From positions 324,960 to 388,959 of the forward strand of contig CAKVGK010000002.1 in the NCBI GenBank assembly GCA_934747385.1: a stretch of 64,000 bases of DNA, read 5' to 3'. The notes under the pieces were generated by a model. The model was given only the letters and a program-made list of their open reading frames with translations. It made no database searches and was not told the DNA's origin. The stretch comes from an uncultured Clostridia bacterium (GTDB lineage: Bacteria > Bacillota > Clostridia > Christensenellales > UBA1242). Below are positions 7,733-16,356 of this stretch, piece by piece (positions within the stretch are counted from its first letter, which is position 1; every line of letters starts with the position of its first letter). The translations under genes were made by a program, and so were the position numbers.

Positions 7733-9640
7733 TTAATTTGTGACCAAATACACAATTTCACCCAAAAATAGCATGGTGTTTTCTGGCGGAAGTTGCATTA
7801 AAATTATTTCTCCTTCGCCCTCCAAAATGGAATTTAAACCCAAATTTTTTAGTTTAGCGCACACCTCTGCAACCGTCAGCCCCACCACATTTGGCATGAC
7901 AATGGTTGGTTTCACGCTTAATTGGCTGTCGTCAGTTGGCTGAATTGCCTTTGTTTCAAAAATTCTTGTGAAAACTTTTGTTCCAACTGGTTTTGCAACA
8001 ACGCCGCCATAATACGCCCCCGCACTTGGTTCATTGACGCAAACGATAAGCACATATTCTGGGTCGTCCGCTGGATACGTTCCAATAAAACTGGAAATGT
8101 ATTTGCCTGATGCAATTTTGCCGTTTTCGTCGTACTTTTGTGCTGTTCCTGTTTTTCCGCCCACGTTGTAACCTGGCACAAAAGTCAATTTTTCTTCCAT
8201 ATTCACGTTGTTTGAAAGCATTATATTGACTGTTTTGATTGTTTCCGCTTTCAATTTTATTTTTGATTTGCTGATTGCGTGTTTATATAACATTGTCCCA
8301 TCTTCTGTTGAAACATAATCAATTAGGTGAGGTGCAATGTCGTTGCCTGTGGTGATTTTTGCATAAACATTTGCCATTTGAAGTTGAGTTACCGCCACAG
8401 CGTGACCGAAGCCAATACGAGCCAAATCCACTGTGCGTACGGTTTCTTTTGCCATAACAATTCCGCTGGACTCGCTTGCAATGTCCACTCCCGTTTTGCT
8501 GCCTATGCCAAAATAGTTGAGATATTGATAATATTTTTCAAGCCCCACGCGCAAAGCGAGGTTTACAAACACGCAGTTACAACTGTTTTTAAACGCGTCC
8601 AGCAAGGTCAAACTGCCATGTCCCACACTGCGCCAACATTTGATTGTTTCGCCGTCAACAGCGCACCTGCCACCACAATAAAAACGCTCGTTAATGTTTG
8701 TGAGTCCTTCGTTAAGCGCGGCAGCAAGCGTTATAAGTTTGAATGTACTGCCCGGCTCGTAAACGTCAACAACTGTAGAATTTTTGGTTAACGTCTGCAA
8801 TGCGGTTAAATCCTGCCTTGGCACATTGTTAAGGTCAAAACTTGGCAAGCAACTCATTGCTTTAATTCCGCCAGTTTTTGCATTCAAAATTATGCCAGAA
8901 ACACCCTTTGCTTTGTGTTCGCTTAACGCAACCTCCATTTCTTGCTCCAAAATGGACTGCATTTGCACGTCCAGCGTTGTGTGAAGGTTTGCGCCCGGCA
9001 CGCTTGGAATGTAATAAGCAAGTGAATTTTCTATTTCCTTGCCCTGAGCATTGGTTTGTGTTAGAGCTTTGCCGTCCACTCCTCGCAGATATTTGTTGTA
9101 ATAACTTTCAAGCCCTGCCTGACCAATGTTGTCGATTGTGCAATAGCCCAAAATTTGCGTCATTAAATTATTGTAGGGGTACACCCTTGCCACGTTTTGC
9201 GACAAATATACCCCTTTAATTTTTGCCAATTTAAGCGCGATTTGCTCGTCAACCTGCATTTTTATCAACACTTCGCTTTGCTTTGTGTTGGTTATTTTTT
9301 CGTAAGTCTTGTTATAGTCTGTGGCAAGCATTGTTGAAAGTTCCCTTGCCAAAACCTCTGGCTGCGTTACATTACGCGCGCGCACGTATATATCATAGGT
9401 TGTGACAGTTGTGGCCAGGCTAACGCCGTTTTGGTCGTAAATTTCACCGCGCTTGCTGCTGAGGGGCAAATCCCTTAGCCATTGCTCTGCCGCCAAAAGT
9501 TGGAGGTGTTTGTTGGAAATAACTTGCAAATAAAACACTCGCGCCAGCAATGCAACAAACAAACTGCAAATAATCAGAATTACGGCAACAAAGCGTTTTT
9601 GTAAATTTAAAAGATTATAAAAGGTTTTAAACTTTTTCAT
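7733..9640 (-). CDS. Class B penicillin-binding protein with PASTA domain (SpoVD/FtsI type)
   Basis: Septal peptidoglycan transpeptidase, partner of the SEDS protein encoded downstream. The 635-aa protein has one N-terminal membrane anchor (about 15-40), a dimerisation/pedestal region, then the transpeptidase domain with the catalytic SxxK as STFK (298-301), SxN as SCN (353-355) and KTGT (496-499). Residues ~577-635 form one PASTA domain (PTIVMPNVVGLTVAEV), the feature that separates SpoVD-like proteins from many plain FtsI. Order PBP-murE-mraY-murD-ftsW is that of the Bacillus spoVD/pbpB region. As only one class B PBP is present here, division versus sporulation role is open. A terminator upstream at 9843-9869 implies its own promoter. 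Confidence 0.92.
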   Translation of the reverse strand: MKKFKTFYNLLNLQKRFVAVILIICSLFVALLARVFYLQVISNKHLQLLAAEQWLRDLPLSSKRGEIYDQNGVSLATTVTTYDIYVRARNVTQPEVLARELSTMLATDYNKTYEKITNTKQSEVLIKMQVDEQIALKLAKIKGVYLSQNVARVYPYNNLMTQILGYCTIDNIGQAGLESYYNKYLRGVDGKALTQTNAQGKEIENSLAYYIPSVPGANLHTTLDVQMQSILEQEMEVALSEHKAKGVSGIILNAKTGGIKAMSCLPSFDLNNVPRQDLTALQTLTKNSTVVDVYEPGSTFKLITLAAALNEGLTNINERFYCGGRCAVDGETIKCWRSVGHGSLTLLDAFKNSCNCVFVNLALRVGLEKYYQYLNYFGIGSKTGVDIASESSGIVMAKETVRTVDLARIGFGHAVAVTQLQMANVYAKITTGNDIAPHLIDYVSTEDGTMLYKHAISKSKIKLKAETIKTVNIMLSNNVNMEEKLTFVPGYNVGGKTGTAQKYDENGKIASGKYISSFIGTYPADDPEYVLIVCVNEPSAGAYYGGVVAKPVGTKVFTRIFETKAIQPTDDSQLSVKPTIVMPNVVGLTVAEVCAKLKNLGLNSILEGEGEIILMQLPPENTMLFLGEIVYLVTN

Positions 9641-9842
9641 ATTAAAGTATATTTATTACCATTGTTTTTTAGAATTTTAATTTTATTGTTAAAAGGTAGA
9701 GAAAAATTTATGCCTTAAAAATCTTAAGCCTTTGCTCATTGCTGATAAGTCATTAAGGAAAACGAATATTGAGATATTTTACACTTACATAGTTTTCATG
9801 ACTGTTGTGAAAAAACATGAAAGCGCAATATATACGCACAAA

Positions 9843-9869
9843 AAAAATCACCTAGTTTTGGTGATTTTT
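9843..9869 (-). terminator. Terminator at the end of the ftsL-like gene
   Basis: AAAAATCACC and GGTGATTTTT arms with a 7-nt loop, directly abutting the stop codon of the ftsL-like gene at 9871. It splits the dcw block, so the PBP gene must be transcribed from within 9641-9842. That ~200-bp stretch holds no gene and no promoter I could place firmly. Confidence 0.75.
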
Positions 9870-9870
9870 G

Positions 9871-10401
9871 CTAATTAAATAAGTTCCTAAACAAAATTGT
9901 GATTTTGTCAAGCAAGGTTAAAGATTGATTGTCGTCATAATAATCGCGTGGCTGGTTCAATGTGATTTCAATTGTTGGCTGAGTCAGGCTTTCGTCTGGT
10001 GTGTCGTTTTCAATTGCCATGTCTAAAACTGTGCTTTCTGCCTGAATTGTTTTTGTGCTATCGTTAATTTTTTTGTTTAGCACTGCAAGCGTGCCAATGT
10101 TAACACCAACAAATGCAAGCATTAAAGTTGCCACAGCGATATAAACTCCTGTAACTAATTTAACGCGTTTTTTAACAAACTTTTTGCGTTCGTCTTCTTT
10201 GCGGGCAAATGGTCTATCTTCCAAAGTTTGATTTGATTCTGCACTGGTTAAGCCTTGCAGTTTGCGCTCGCTTTTAATTTCTTGTTCGCTTTTAACAAGG
10301 TCTTGAAAGTTTGGAAAATCATCGAGCTTCAATTCTGGTTTTGTTTCTTGCTCGATTTCAGTTGTTATTTCAGTTTGTGTTTGTTTTTCTAACTCTTCCA
10401 T
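9871..10401 (-). CDS. FtsL-like bitopic division protein
   Basis: The 176-aa protein has a long charged cytoplasmic N-terminus (about 75 residues, rich in Glu and Lys), a basic stretch RKKFVKKRVK, and one transmembrane segment (VTGVYIAVATLMLAFVGV, ~80-104). A short extracytoplasmic tail of ~70 residues follows. FtsL proteins are poorly conserved and are recognised by this topology and by position between rsmH and the septal PBP, exactly the position here (6 bp after rsmH). The usual long heptad-repeat coiled coil after the membrane segment is weak and the tail is Pro/Asp rich, so the FtsL call rests mostly on synteny. Confidence 0.55.
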   Translation of the reverse strand: MEELEKQTQTEITTEIEQETKPELKLDDFPNFQDLVKSEQEIKSERKLQGLTSAESNQTLEDRPFARKEDERKKFVKKRVKLVTGVYIAVATLMLAFVGVNIGTLAVLNKKINDSTKTIQAESTVLDMAIENDTPDESLTQPTIEITLNQPRDYYDDNQSLTLLDKITILFRNLFN

Positions 10402-10407
10402 ATCCCT

Positions 10408-11337
10408 TTACAATTTTTCCGCTATACGCAACTTTGCACTGCCCGAGCGAGTGTTTGAAAGCAACTCGTTGTCAGTTGGCACAATTGGGTGGCGTGTGAT
10501 TAAATTAACGTCCGCTTTATGCCCGCATACGCATTTGGGCAGTCTTGGTGGGCAAATGCAGTTGGTTGAATGCAATTTGAAAGTGTTTTTAATAATTCTA
10601 TCTTCAAGCGGATGAAATGTTATTACGCAAATTCTACCATTTTTTTTCAAAACTTGCAACATTTTTTCAACTGCCTTTGGCAAATCATTAAGTTCGTTGT
10701 TAACCTCAATGCGAATGGCTTGAAAGACCTTGTTGCACAAACTTGGTTTGCCCTGAAATTTTGGTGGATAACTTGAAACCACAATGTCGCGCAATTCAAA
10801 AGTGGTTGTTATTGGTTTTTGCTCGCGTTGCTTTACAATTTTGCGTGCAATTTGACGGGAGTTGCGCTCTTCCCCATAATCGAACATTATGCGTGCTAAT
10901 TCTGCCTCGCTATAGTTGTTCACAACATATTCTGCGTCCAAGGCTTGAGATTTGTTCATGCGCATGTCAAGCCTTGCGTCTTTCATAAAACTGAATCCGC
11001 GTGAGGCTGTGTCAATTTGATAACTGCTGACGCCTAAATCTGCCAAAATGCCGTCAACACCGTCTATGCCCAGGTCTGCCAAAATTTGATCTATATTGGC
11101 AAAATTATCATTTACAAATGTAATTTTATTCAAGTGCTCAGCCAAGCGCTCGTGCGCGGCTGTAAGGGCATCTGTGTCCTTATCAATGCAAATCAACCTG
11201 CCTGTGGTTAGTTTTTTTGCAATTTCAAGCGAATGACCGCCACCGCCTGTTGTGCAGTCCACATAAACACCATCAGGCTTAATGTTAAGCCCGTCAATGC
11301 TCTCTTGTTTTAAAACTGATATATGTTTAAATTCCAT
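10408..11337 (-). CDS. rsmH: 16S rRNA (cytosine(1402)-N(4))-methyltransferase
   Basis: SAM-dependent methyltransferase modifying C1402 in the ribosomal decoding centre (former MraW). Length 309 aa is typical. The start reads EFKHISVLKQESIDGL, followed by the SAM loop VDCTTGGGGHS (about residues 27-37), the acidic ICIDKD, then ILADLGVSSYQID and SRGFSFMKDARLDMRM. The C-terminal part has FHPLEDRIIK and the cysteines of CICPPRLPKCVCG. It opens the dcw cluster on this strand; mraZ, which commonly precedes it, is absent. A metallophosphoesterase gene ends 9 bp upstream, so both probably share a transcript. Confidence 0.95.
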   Translation of the reverse strand: MEFKHISVLKQESIDGLNIKPDGVYVDCTTGGGGHSLEIAKKLTTGRLICIDKDTDALTAAHERLAEHLNKITFVNDNFANIDQILADLGIDGVDGILADLGVSSYQIDTASRGFSFMKDARLDMRMNKSQALDAEYVVNNYSEAELARIMFDYGEERNSRQIARKIVKQREQKPITTTFELRDIVVSSYPPKFQGKPSLCNKVFQAIRIEVNNELNDLPKAVEKMLQVLKKNGRICVITFHPLEDRIIKNTFKLHSTNCICPPRLPKCVCGHKADVNLITRHPIVPTDNELLSNTRSGSAKLRIAEKL

Positions 11338-11346
11338 ATTGTCCTT

Positions 11347-12042
11347 TTACTCTATTTGCAGCAATTCATTATTCAAGCCGTCGCAACTAGTTAAATAGTA
11401 TTTTACGCCATTAATTTCGTTGTAAAACATTTTTGGATTAATGTAACCATGCAGGTGTGCAAAAATGCAAACGTCCACGCCTGCTTGCTCTATCATGTGC
11501 GTAAATTCATTTGGCTCAACTTTGTTGTTAAATGGTGGGTAATGAGTAATGTAAATTATCTTTTCATCTCCGGTTTTAAGAGCCAATGCACTTTTGAGAG
11601 ATAAATCCAACCTTATCAACTCGCGTGCGTAGATTTTGTTGTTTTCATCGTTGTTGTTTTTGCCTTCAGGAATAAGCCAGCCACGATTGCCGCAAAAAAT
11701 GTAGTTGCCAATTTTGATTGCGTCATTTTGCAAGGCGAACACGTTTTCTGGCAACACTGCGCGCACTTTGCTAAGGCTGTGCCACCAATAATCGTGATTG
11801 CCACGAATGATTATTTTTGTACCTTTAAGCGTGTTCAACCAATTGAAATCTGGCACAACGTCTTCCAATTTCATTGCCCAAGAAAAATCCCCTGCCAAAA
11901 TAACAATATCTTCTTCGGCAACTTTTGCGTTCCAATCTGCCACTATTTTTTCAAGATAATTGTCCCACACACGACCAAAAACATTCATTGGTTTTGTGTT
12001 GTTTATGTCCAAATGAAGGTCGCTTATTGAAAATATTTTCAT
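11347..12042 (-). CDS. Calcineurin-like metallophosphoesterase
   Basis: 231-aa dimetal phosphoesterase. All family motifs are present in order: SDLHLD (residues 6-11), AGDFSWAM (GD-x), RGNHDYWW (GNHD), ITHYPPF and FAHLHG (GH-x-H-like). This subfamily is small and cytosolic, with unknown natural substrate (cyclic nucleotide, nucleotide or phosphoprotein). It overlaps the upstream membrane-protein gene by 4 bp (ATGA) and lies 9 bp from rsmH, so it is in an operon with division genes. Nothing in the sequence identifies the substrate. Confidence 0.85.
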   Translation of the reverse strand: MKIFSISDLHLDINNTKPMNVFGRVWDNYLEKIVADWNAKVAEEDIVILAGDFSWAMKLEDVVPDFNWLNTLKGTKIIIRGNHDYWWHSLSKVRAVLPENVFALQNDAIKIGNYIFCGNRGWLIPEGKNNNDENNKIYARELIRLDLSLKSALALKTGDEKIIYITHYPPFNNKVEPNEFTHMIEQAGVDVCIFAHLHGYINPKMFYNEINGVKYYLTSCDGLNNELLQIE

Positions 12043-12638
12043 GCTTCCTCCTTTTGCTCAACCTGTTTTTGCTTTTGATTATTGCAATTGCGCAGATATA
12101 GTTTCATAAGTTTTGGACGGTTATATCTCTGTACCATCACCGGCATAACATTGATTATTGTGTTTGCCAGCAACAAAGGTATGCCAACTATATGCCAAGT
12201 TTGCAAGCAAGCAAAAATTGCAAGCAAACCCAGCACTGCGCTAAACGAATGAATATATTCGGCTGTTATTGTTTGAGAGATAAAATACAAGACATGGTCG
12301 TTATTAGATTTGTCGCCTATTTGAGATTTGTCAAACCCAGCAAAAAGTTTGCCAAGTTCTGGAATTTTATCTTTCCATTTTCTGACGCCTAATTTTAGAT
12401 ATATCTTTTCCTCCCAAGGCTGCACAGAATAGTGCTTGTTGAGTGGGTTTATTCTGTTTATAAGCAAATTTTGAAAGCATATTGCACACAAAATGTTAAC
12501 ACCTGCCAAAATGAGCAACGTGTTTGCCACAGAGCGCAAAATAAAACCATCGGTGAACCCTAAAACATTAACACCGATTGTTAAGCCCAAAACTATTGAA
12601 ATAACTGTGCCAACAAAAGCAACAATTGAAAAAATCAT
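12039..12638 (-). CDS. Small integral membrane protein, CrtO-acyltransferase-like
   Basis: A 199-aa protein with about four membrane segments: an N-terminal hairpin (MIFSIVAFVGTVISIVLG), a second around residues 40-65, and a C-terminal pair (FSAVLGLLAIFACLQTWHIV, IPLLLANTIINVMPVMVQ). The soluble stretch between them has PWEEKIYLKLGVRKWKDKIP, and the protein ends in VMVQRYNRPKL. Both resemble proteins annotated as glycosyl-4,4'-diaponeurosporenoate acyltransferases, but no carotenoid genes are nearby, so this is only a family resemblance. The ATG at 12638 is chosen over one 14 codons upstream because AAAAGGAAA precedes it. It overlaps the metallophosphoesterase gene by 4 bp. Confidence 0.6.
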   Translation of the reverse strand: MIFSIVAFVGTVISIVLGLTIGVNVLGFTDGFILRSVANTLLILAGVNILCAICFQNLLINRINPLNKHYSVQPWEEKIYLKLGVRKWKDKIPELGKLFAGFDKSQIGDKSNNDHVLYFISQTITAEYIHSFSAVLGLLAIFACLQTWHIVGIPLLLANTIINVMPVMVQRYNRPKLMKLYLRNCNNQKQKQVEQKEEA

Positions 12639-12814
12639 GAATTTCCTTTTAATTATAACCAAAATTGTTTGCGTTTTCAAACAAAATTAATACTTTGTAT
12701 TAATAAGACTATCAAAATTAGTTGCAACTGTCAAACACTATTCAATAAATTAAGCAATTTTTAACATTTTAAAAAGGTTGAGAATAAAATATATTAGTAA
12801 TTTAGGAGGTTAAA

Positions 12815-13483
12815 ATGTCATTTTACACAGATTCGCGTCCAGGCATTTTTCCAGGACAAACGAACAATGTAACAAATGGTTTGTGTGAACGCATTTGCAT
12901 TCAGGTAACAAAAGTGTTTGATGCTTGCATGAATCAAAGTCAAGTTGAAGATTACGCTTTAACATTAACAGGCTTCAATCCTGCAAACCCTACTACTCCG
13001 CTGACTTTTGTAAGCGGAAATTCAGTTGTTGGGCAAAATGCAACTGTCACAGGCGTTAATATCACCCGCTTTGACGACCGACCAAACTTTGCACGCGTTC
13101 AAGCCACAATCAACATTCCAGTAACTGTTACATACACCGATGCCAACAACACAGCAGGCACTGCAACTGGCACAATCAGTTTGCCACAAGATGTTATTTT
13201 GTACGTGCCACAACCATCACTCACTCCAATTGACGTTATTGCTTTTGGCACTGCAGTGATTTCTTCTGGCAGTTATAACGCAACAACAGGCGGATTTACA
13301 ATCAATGCATGTGTAACAACCATTTTAAAGGTTGTTGCAGACGTTGACGTGCTTGTCCCAAGTTATGGCTATTGCCCAATCCCACCTTGCACACCTTACA
13401 CCGGTGGCGACGTTTGCCCAGGAGTGTTCGATCTTCCGTTGTACCCAACGGCGGTTAGCCCGCAGTCACAGAATGCGAGATAA
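12815..13483 (+). CDS. Hypothetical 222-aa Cys-containing beta-rich protein
   Basis: Not assigned to a named family. The start is unusually well supported: TTAGGAGGTTAAA stands immediately before the ATG, with TTAACA - 18 bp - TAAAAT upstream. The protein has no signal peptide or membrane segment. It opens with MSFYTDSRPGIFPGQ, followed by a Cys-containing patch CERICIQVTKVFDAC (residues ~28-42). The middle is a Thr/Asn/Val-rich, strand-rich body, and a Cys/Pro tail (YCPIPPCTPYTGGDVC) sits near the end. Cysteine placement and composition recall spore-coat-like or surface-assembling proteins of Clostridia. It is a lone plus-strand gene sharing its terminator with engB. Confidence 0.75.
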   Translation: MSFYTDSRPGIFPGQTNNVTNGLCERICIQVTKVFDACMNQSQVEDYALTLTGFNPANPTTPLTFVSGNSVVGQNATVTGVNITRFDDRPNFARVQATINIPVTVTYTDANNTAGTATGTISLPQDVILYVPQPSLTPIDVIAFGTAVISSGSYNATTGGFTINACVTTILKVVADVDVLVPSYGYCPIPPCTPYTGGDVCPGVFDLPLYPTAVSPQSQNAR

Positions 13484-13508
13484 AAAATCCCCCTTATGGG
13501 GGTTTTTT
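13483..13508. terminator. Bidirectional terminator shared by the 222-aa gene and engB
   Basis: CCCCC-TTAT-GGGGG stem flanked by A-run and T-run. It follows the plus-strand gene directly and overlaps the stop codon of the minus-strand engB. Confidence 0.85.
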
Positions 13509-14097
13509 AATTTATATATTCTGCCAATATTTCCGCAATTTGTGTGCTGCCCTGCTTTTTTTCGGCACTTGTTGGCAAAATGTGAGTTTTGTTAAAACGC
13601 AAATCTTTGCTTATTTTTTCAATTTGGAGGTTGAGGTCGCTGCGAGAAATTTTGTCAGTTTTAGTCAGCACCAAGATTGAAGGAAGTTCGTTTGTTGCGA
13701 GATAATCTAACATTTGCTTGTCCAACTCCGCTGGTGCATGGCGGCAATCAAGCAGCACCAAAACAAGTTTTAACTGAGCATTTTCAACAAAATAATCGTT
13801 CATGACTTTGTCCCACGCGTCGGCGATTGTTTTTCCCGCTTTGTGAAAGCCATAGCCTGGCAAATCCACCAAATAAAACCGATTGTTAACATTAAAATAG
13901 TTAACCAACCTTGTGCGCCCTGGTGTGGAACTGGTTTTTGCCATTTTACTGTTGTTTGTTAGCATATTGATAAGGCTGCTTTTGCCAACATTGCTGCGCC
14001 CAACAATTGCAATTTGAGGCAACTCGTCAACCAAAAATTCAGCCTTTTTGCTTGCGCTTTTTACAAATTTAACATTCACAAATCTAACTTTTTCCAT
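13507..14097 (-). CDS. engB: Ribosome-biogenesis GTPase YsxC/EngB
   Basis: Essential GTPase of late 50S assembly. The 196-aa protein has G1 GRSNVGKSSLIN (about 33-44), G2 SSTPGRTR, G3 VDLPGYGF, G4 TKTD and G5 TSAEK in the standard order. PGYG in G3 is typical of this family. Normally next to lon/clpX, here it stands alone, convergent with the 222-aa gene and divergent from dinB. Only a weak ribosome-binding site precedes its ATG. Confidence 0.94.
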   Translation of the reverse strand: MEKVRFVNVKFVKSASKKAEFLVDELPQIAIVGRSNVGKSSLINMLTNNSKMAKTSSTPGRTRLVNYFNVNNRFYLVDLPGYGFHKAGKTIADAWDKVMNDYFVENAQLKLVLVLLDCRHAPAELDKQMLDYLATNELPSILVLTKTDKISRSDLNLQIEKISKDLRFNKTHILPTSAEKKQGSTQIAEILAEYIN

Positions 14098-14202
14098 AAT
14101 GGTTTAGTTTATCATTTTTTTGCGTTTTAGTCAATTTATATTTGTTTTTTGCGCCAAACTTTCAAACATTTTAAAATTTTTGCAAATTTATTTTAAAATC
14201 TA

Positions 14203-14231
14203 TTGACTTTATCGAACATATGTTCTAATAT
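14203..14231 (+). promoter_or_regulatory. dinB promoter with embedded LexA (SOS) box
   Basis: TTGACT (14203-14208), 17-bp spacer, TAATAT (14226-14231). The spacer carries CGAACATATGTTC (14213-14225), a perfect palindrome matching the Gram-positive LexA consensus GAAC-N4-GTTC. A repressor bound there would block RNA polymerase, so dinB is predicted to be SOS-induced. Confidence 0.9.
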
Positions 14232-14253
14232 GTTAAATATAAGGAGGGTTGCT

Positions 14254-15429
14254 ATGGACAGAGTGATTTTACATGTGGATTGTAACAATTTTTACGCGTC
14301 AGTTGAATGTTTGCTTAATCCGTCACTCAAAAATTATGCAATTGCCGTTGCTGGCGACCCAAACAAGCGCACTGGCATAATTTTGGCAAAAAACTACCTT
14401 GCAAAGGCGTTTGGCGTTAAAACTGGTCAAGCAATTTGGGAGGCTAAACAAAAATGCCCAACCCTAATTTGCGTTGCACCAAAGTTTGAAAAATATCAAG
14501 AGTACAGCGAAAAATGCCATGCAATATTTTATCAATACACCGACCTTATTGAACCATTTGGCATTGACGAATGTTGGCTGGACGTGACTGGCAGTTTGAA
14601 GTTGTTTAATTGCACACCTGTTGAACTTGCGCAAAAAATTCAAAATCAAATCAAAGCCGAACTGGGGCTTTCGGTTTCTGTGGGCATTTCTTGGGGCAAA
14701 ACTCTTGCAAAACTTGGCAGCGATATGAAAAAGCCTATGGGCTTGGTGGAAATTAACCATAAAAATCATTTGGACATTTTGAAAAACACAAAAATTGAAG
14801 ATATGATTATGATTGGGCGGCACACTGCAGAAAAATTGCGAAAAATGAATGTTAACACGCTTTATGATTTGCACTGTCTCACACCGAAGTTTTTGCAAGC
14901 GCATTTTGGCGTTGTTGGAGTTTATTTATACAATTCCGTTAACGGCATTGAGGACGACAAACTTATAACTCCCAACGATGAGGACACAAAAAGCGTGGGT
15001 AACGGAGCCACTGCCGTGCACGACATGACAACCACTGAGGAAATTAAACATTTTTTGCATGACTTGGCAAGCAAGGTTTCAAAACGCATGCGTGCGCACA
15101 ATTTTAAAGCAAACACAATTCACTTAGGCATTAAGTACGCTGACTTCAGTTACTCTGCCGCCCAACACAAAAAAACGATTTATTTCAGCAACGAGCAAGA
15201 TATTTTCAATTTTGCCTATGAAATTTTTGTTGGGCTGACAGGAACAAAATTCCAACCTGTTCGCGCACTTAGGATTTCGGTTAGCAACTTAATTTCACAG
15301 CAAGGTGACCAGCAAGTTAATTTGTTCACCAATCAAAAGAACGAAGACTTATGCCATGCAATTGATAAGTTAAAAGACAAATTTGGTGAAGAAGTTATTT
15401 CTTTTGCTAAGGACTACAAAACATTTTAA
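14254..15429 (+). CDS. dinB: DNA polymerase IV (Y-family)
   Basis: Error-prone translesion polymerase. The start ATG at 14254 has AAGGAGGG just upstream; the longer frame from 14203 would run through the promoter and is rejected. The 391-aa protein begins DRVILHVDCNNFYASVE, with the first catalytic Asp in VDCNNFY. The palm motif FGIDECWLDV supplies the Asp-Glu pair. Then come SVSVGISWGKTLAKLGSDMKKP, the helix-hairpin-helix thumb and the little-finger domain. It ends with the Gln-rich stretch SQQGDQQVNLF, consistent with a beta-clamp-binding peptide near the C-terminus. Single-gene unit ending in the terminator at 15438-15467. Confidence 0.93.
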   Translation: MDRVILHVDCNNFYASVECLLNPSLKNYAIAVAGDPNKRTGIILAKNYLAKAFGVKTGQAIWEAKQKCPTLICVAPKFEKYQEYSEKCHAIFYQYTDLIEPFGIDECWLDVTGSLKLFNCTPVELAQKIQNQIKAELGLSVSVGISWGKTLAKLGSDMKKPMGLVEINHKNHLDILKNTKIEDMIMIGRHTAEKLRKMNVNTLYDLHCLTPKFLQAHFGVVGVYLYNSVNGIEDDKLITPNDEDTKSVGNGATAVHDMTTTEEIKHFLHDLASKVSKRMRAHNFKANTIHLGIKYADFSYSAAQHKKTIYFSNEQDIFNFAYEIFVGLTGTKFQPVRALRISVSNLISQQGDQQVNLFTNQKNEDLCHAIDKLKDKFGEEVISFAKDYKTF

Positions 15430-15437
15430 GTATACTG

Positions 15438-15467
15438 AAACTTGGTTAAATTTTGCCAAGTTTTTTT
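15438..15467 (+). terminator. dinB terminator
   Basis: AAACTTGG and CCAAGTTT arms, 10-nt loop, followed by a T-run, 9 bases after the stop codon. Confidence 0.85.
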
Positions 15468-15525
15468 GTTTGTACAACTAAATTCGTGTTTGGTTATAAA
15501 GCAAAATTTTTGCATAAAATAAGTT

Positions 15526-16101
15526 ATGAAAAAAGCAAAAGCGAATTCAAAGTTTTGGTTAAAGTTTGCAAAAATTGGAATTGCAATTATGTTTTGTTTT
15601 GGAATTTTTGTGGCAGGTTTTTTTATTATACGTGCCAAAATTTACCCTAAAAAATATTTGAACGAAATCAATGTTTATGCAACAAAATACAATCTTGCCC
15701 CATCGCTTGTTGCAAGTGTTGTGAACACCGAAAGTTCATTCAACAAAAATGCACGTTCTAGCAAGGGAGCAATTGGGCTTATGCAGGTTAAACTTTCAAC
15801 TGCAAAATACATGATTGACCTTTATAATTTGAACCTGACAATTGACGAAAATGAGTTGTTTGAAATTAACAATAATTTGAATTTTGGTTGTATGTATTTA
15901 AGGTATCTTATCAACAAATTTTTGGACGTAAACACCGCCCTTGCAAGTTATAACGCTGGCGAAACAATTGTTAGATATTGGCTTAAAGATGAAAAGTATT
16001 CAAGCAATGGAAAAACACTAAAAACAATACCATATAATGAAACTGAAAATTATGTTAAAAAAATAAATAAAAATTTAAAATATTATAAAAAAGTCATGTA
16101 A
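15526..16101 (+). CDS. Membrane-anchored lytic transglycosylase (SLT domain)
   Basis: Cleaves peptidoglycan glycan strands to anhydro ends outside the membrane. The 191-aa protein has one N-terminal signal-anchor (IGIAIMFCFGIFVAGFFII, ~17-35). An Slt70-like domain follows: PSLVASVVNTESSFN with the catalytic Glu, then SKGAIGLMQV, the NLNFGCMYLRYL segment and ALASYNAGE. These are all the signatures of the family. It has only a short spacer after dinB but lies beyond that gene's terminator, so it has its own promoter. Proteins of this size are often encoded by spore-forming Clostridia; the exact role is unknown. Confidence 0.88.
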   Translation: MKKAKANSKFWLKFAKIGIAIMFCFGIFVAGFFIIRAKIYPKKYLNEINVYATKYNLAPSLVASVVNTESSFNKNARSSKGAIGLMQVKLSTAKYMIDLYNLNLTIDENELFEINNNLNFGCMYLRYLINKFLDVNTALASYNAGETIVRYWLKDEKYSSNGKTLKTIPYNETENYVKKINKNLKYYKKVM

Positions 16102-16356
16102 AAATTAAAAAAATTTAATTAATTCAATATGTTTTTACATAAAAACAAGCAAAAATAAGTTATTTTTTAATATTTTTAAAAAATTATTATTAATTTCGCT
16201 GTTTTAAGTATATATGCAAAAAGAATACCATAATCATGCATATTAATATAATTAATAATTATAATTATTTATCATTTTTCTATTAATTTTTATTAAAAAT
16301 TTTAAATTTTACTTAAAAAATCAATATTTACACTTATTTTTTTAATTTTTTAAAAT
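16102..16356. other. Extremely AT-rich intergenic stretch
   Basis: About 255 bases dominated by A/T runs between two converging genes (transglycosylase and permease). No open frame, strong hairpin or repeat unit stands out. Confidence 0.6.
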
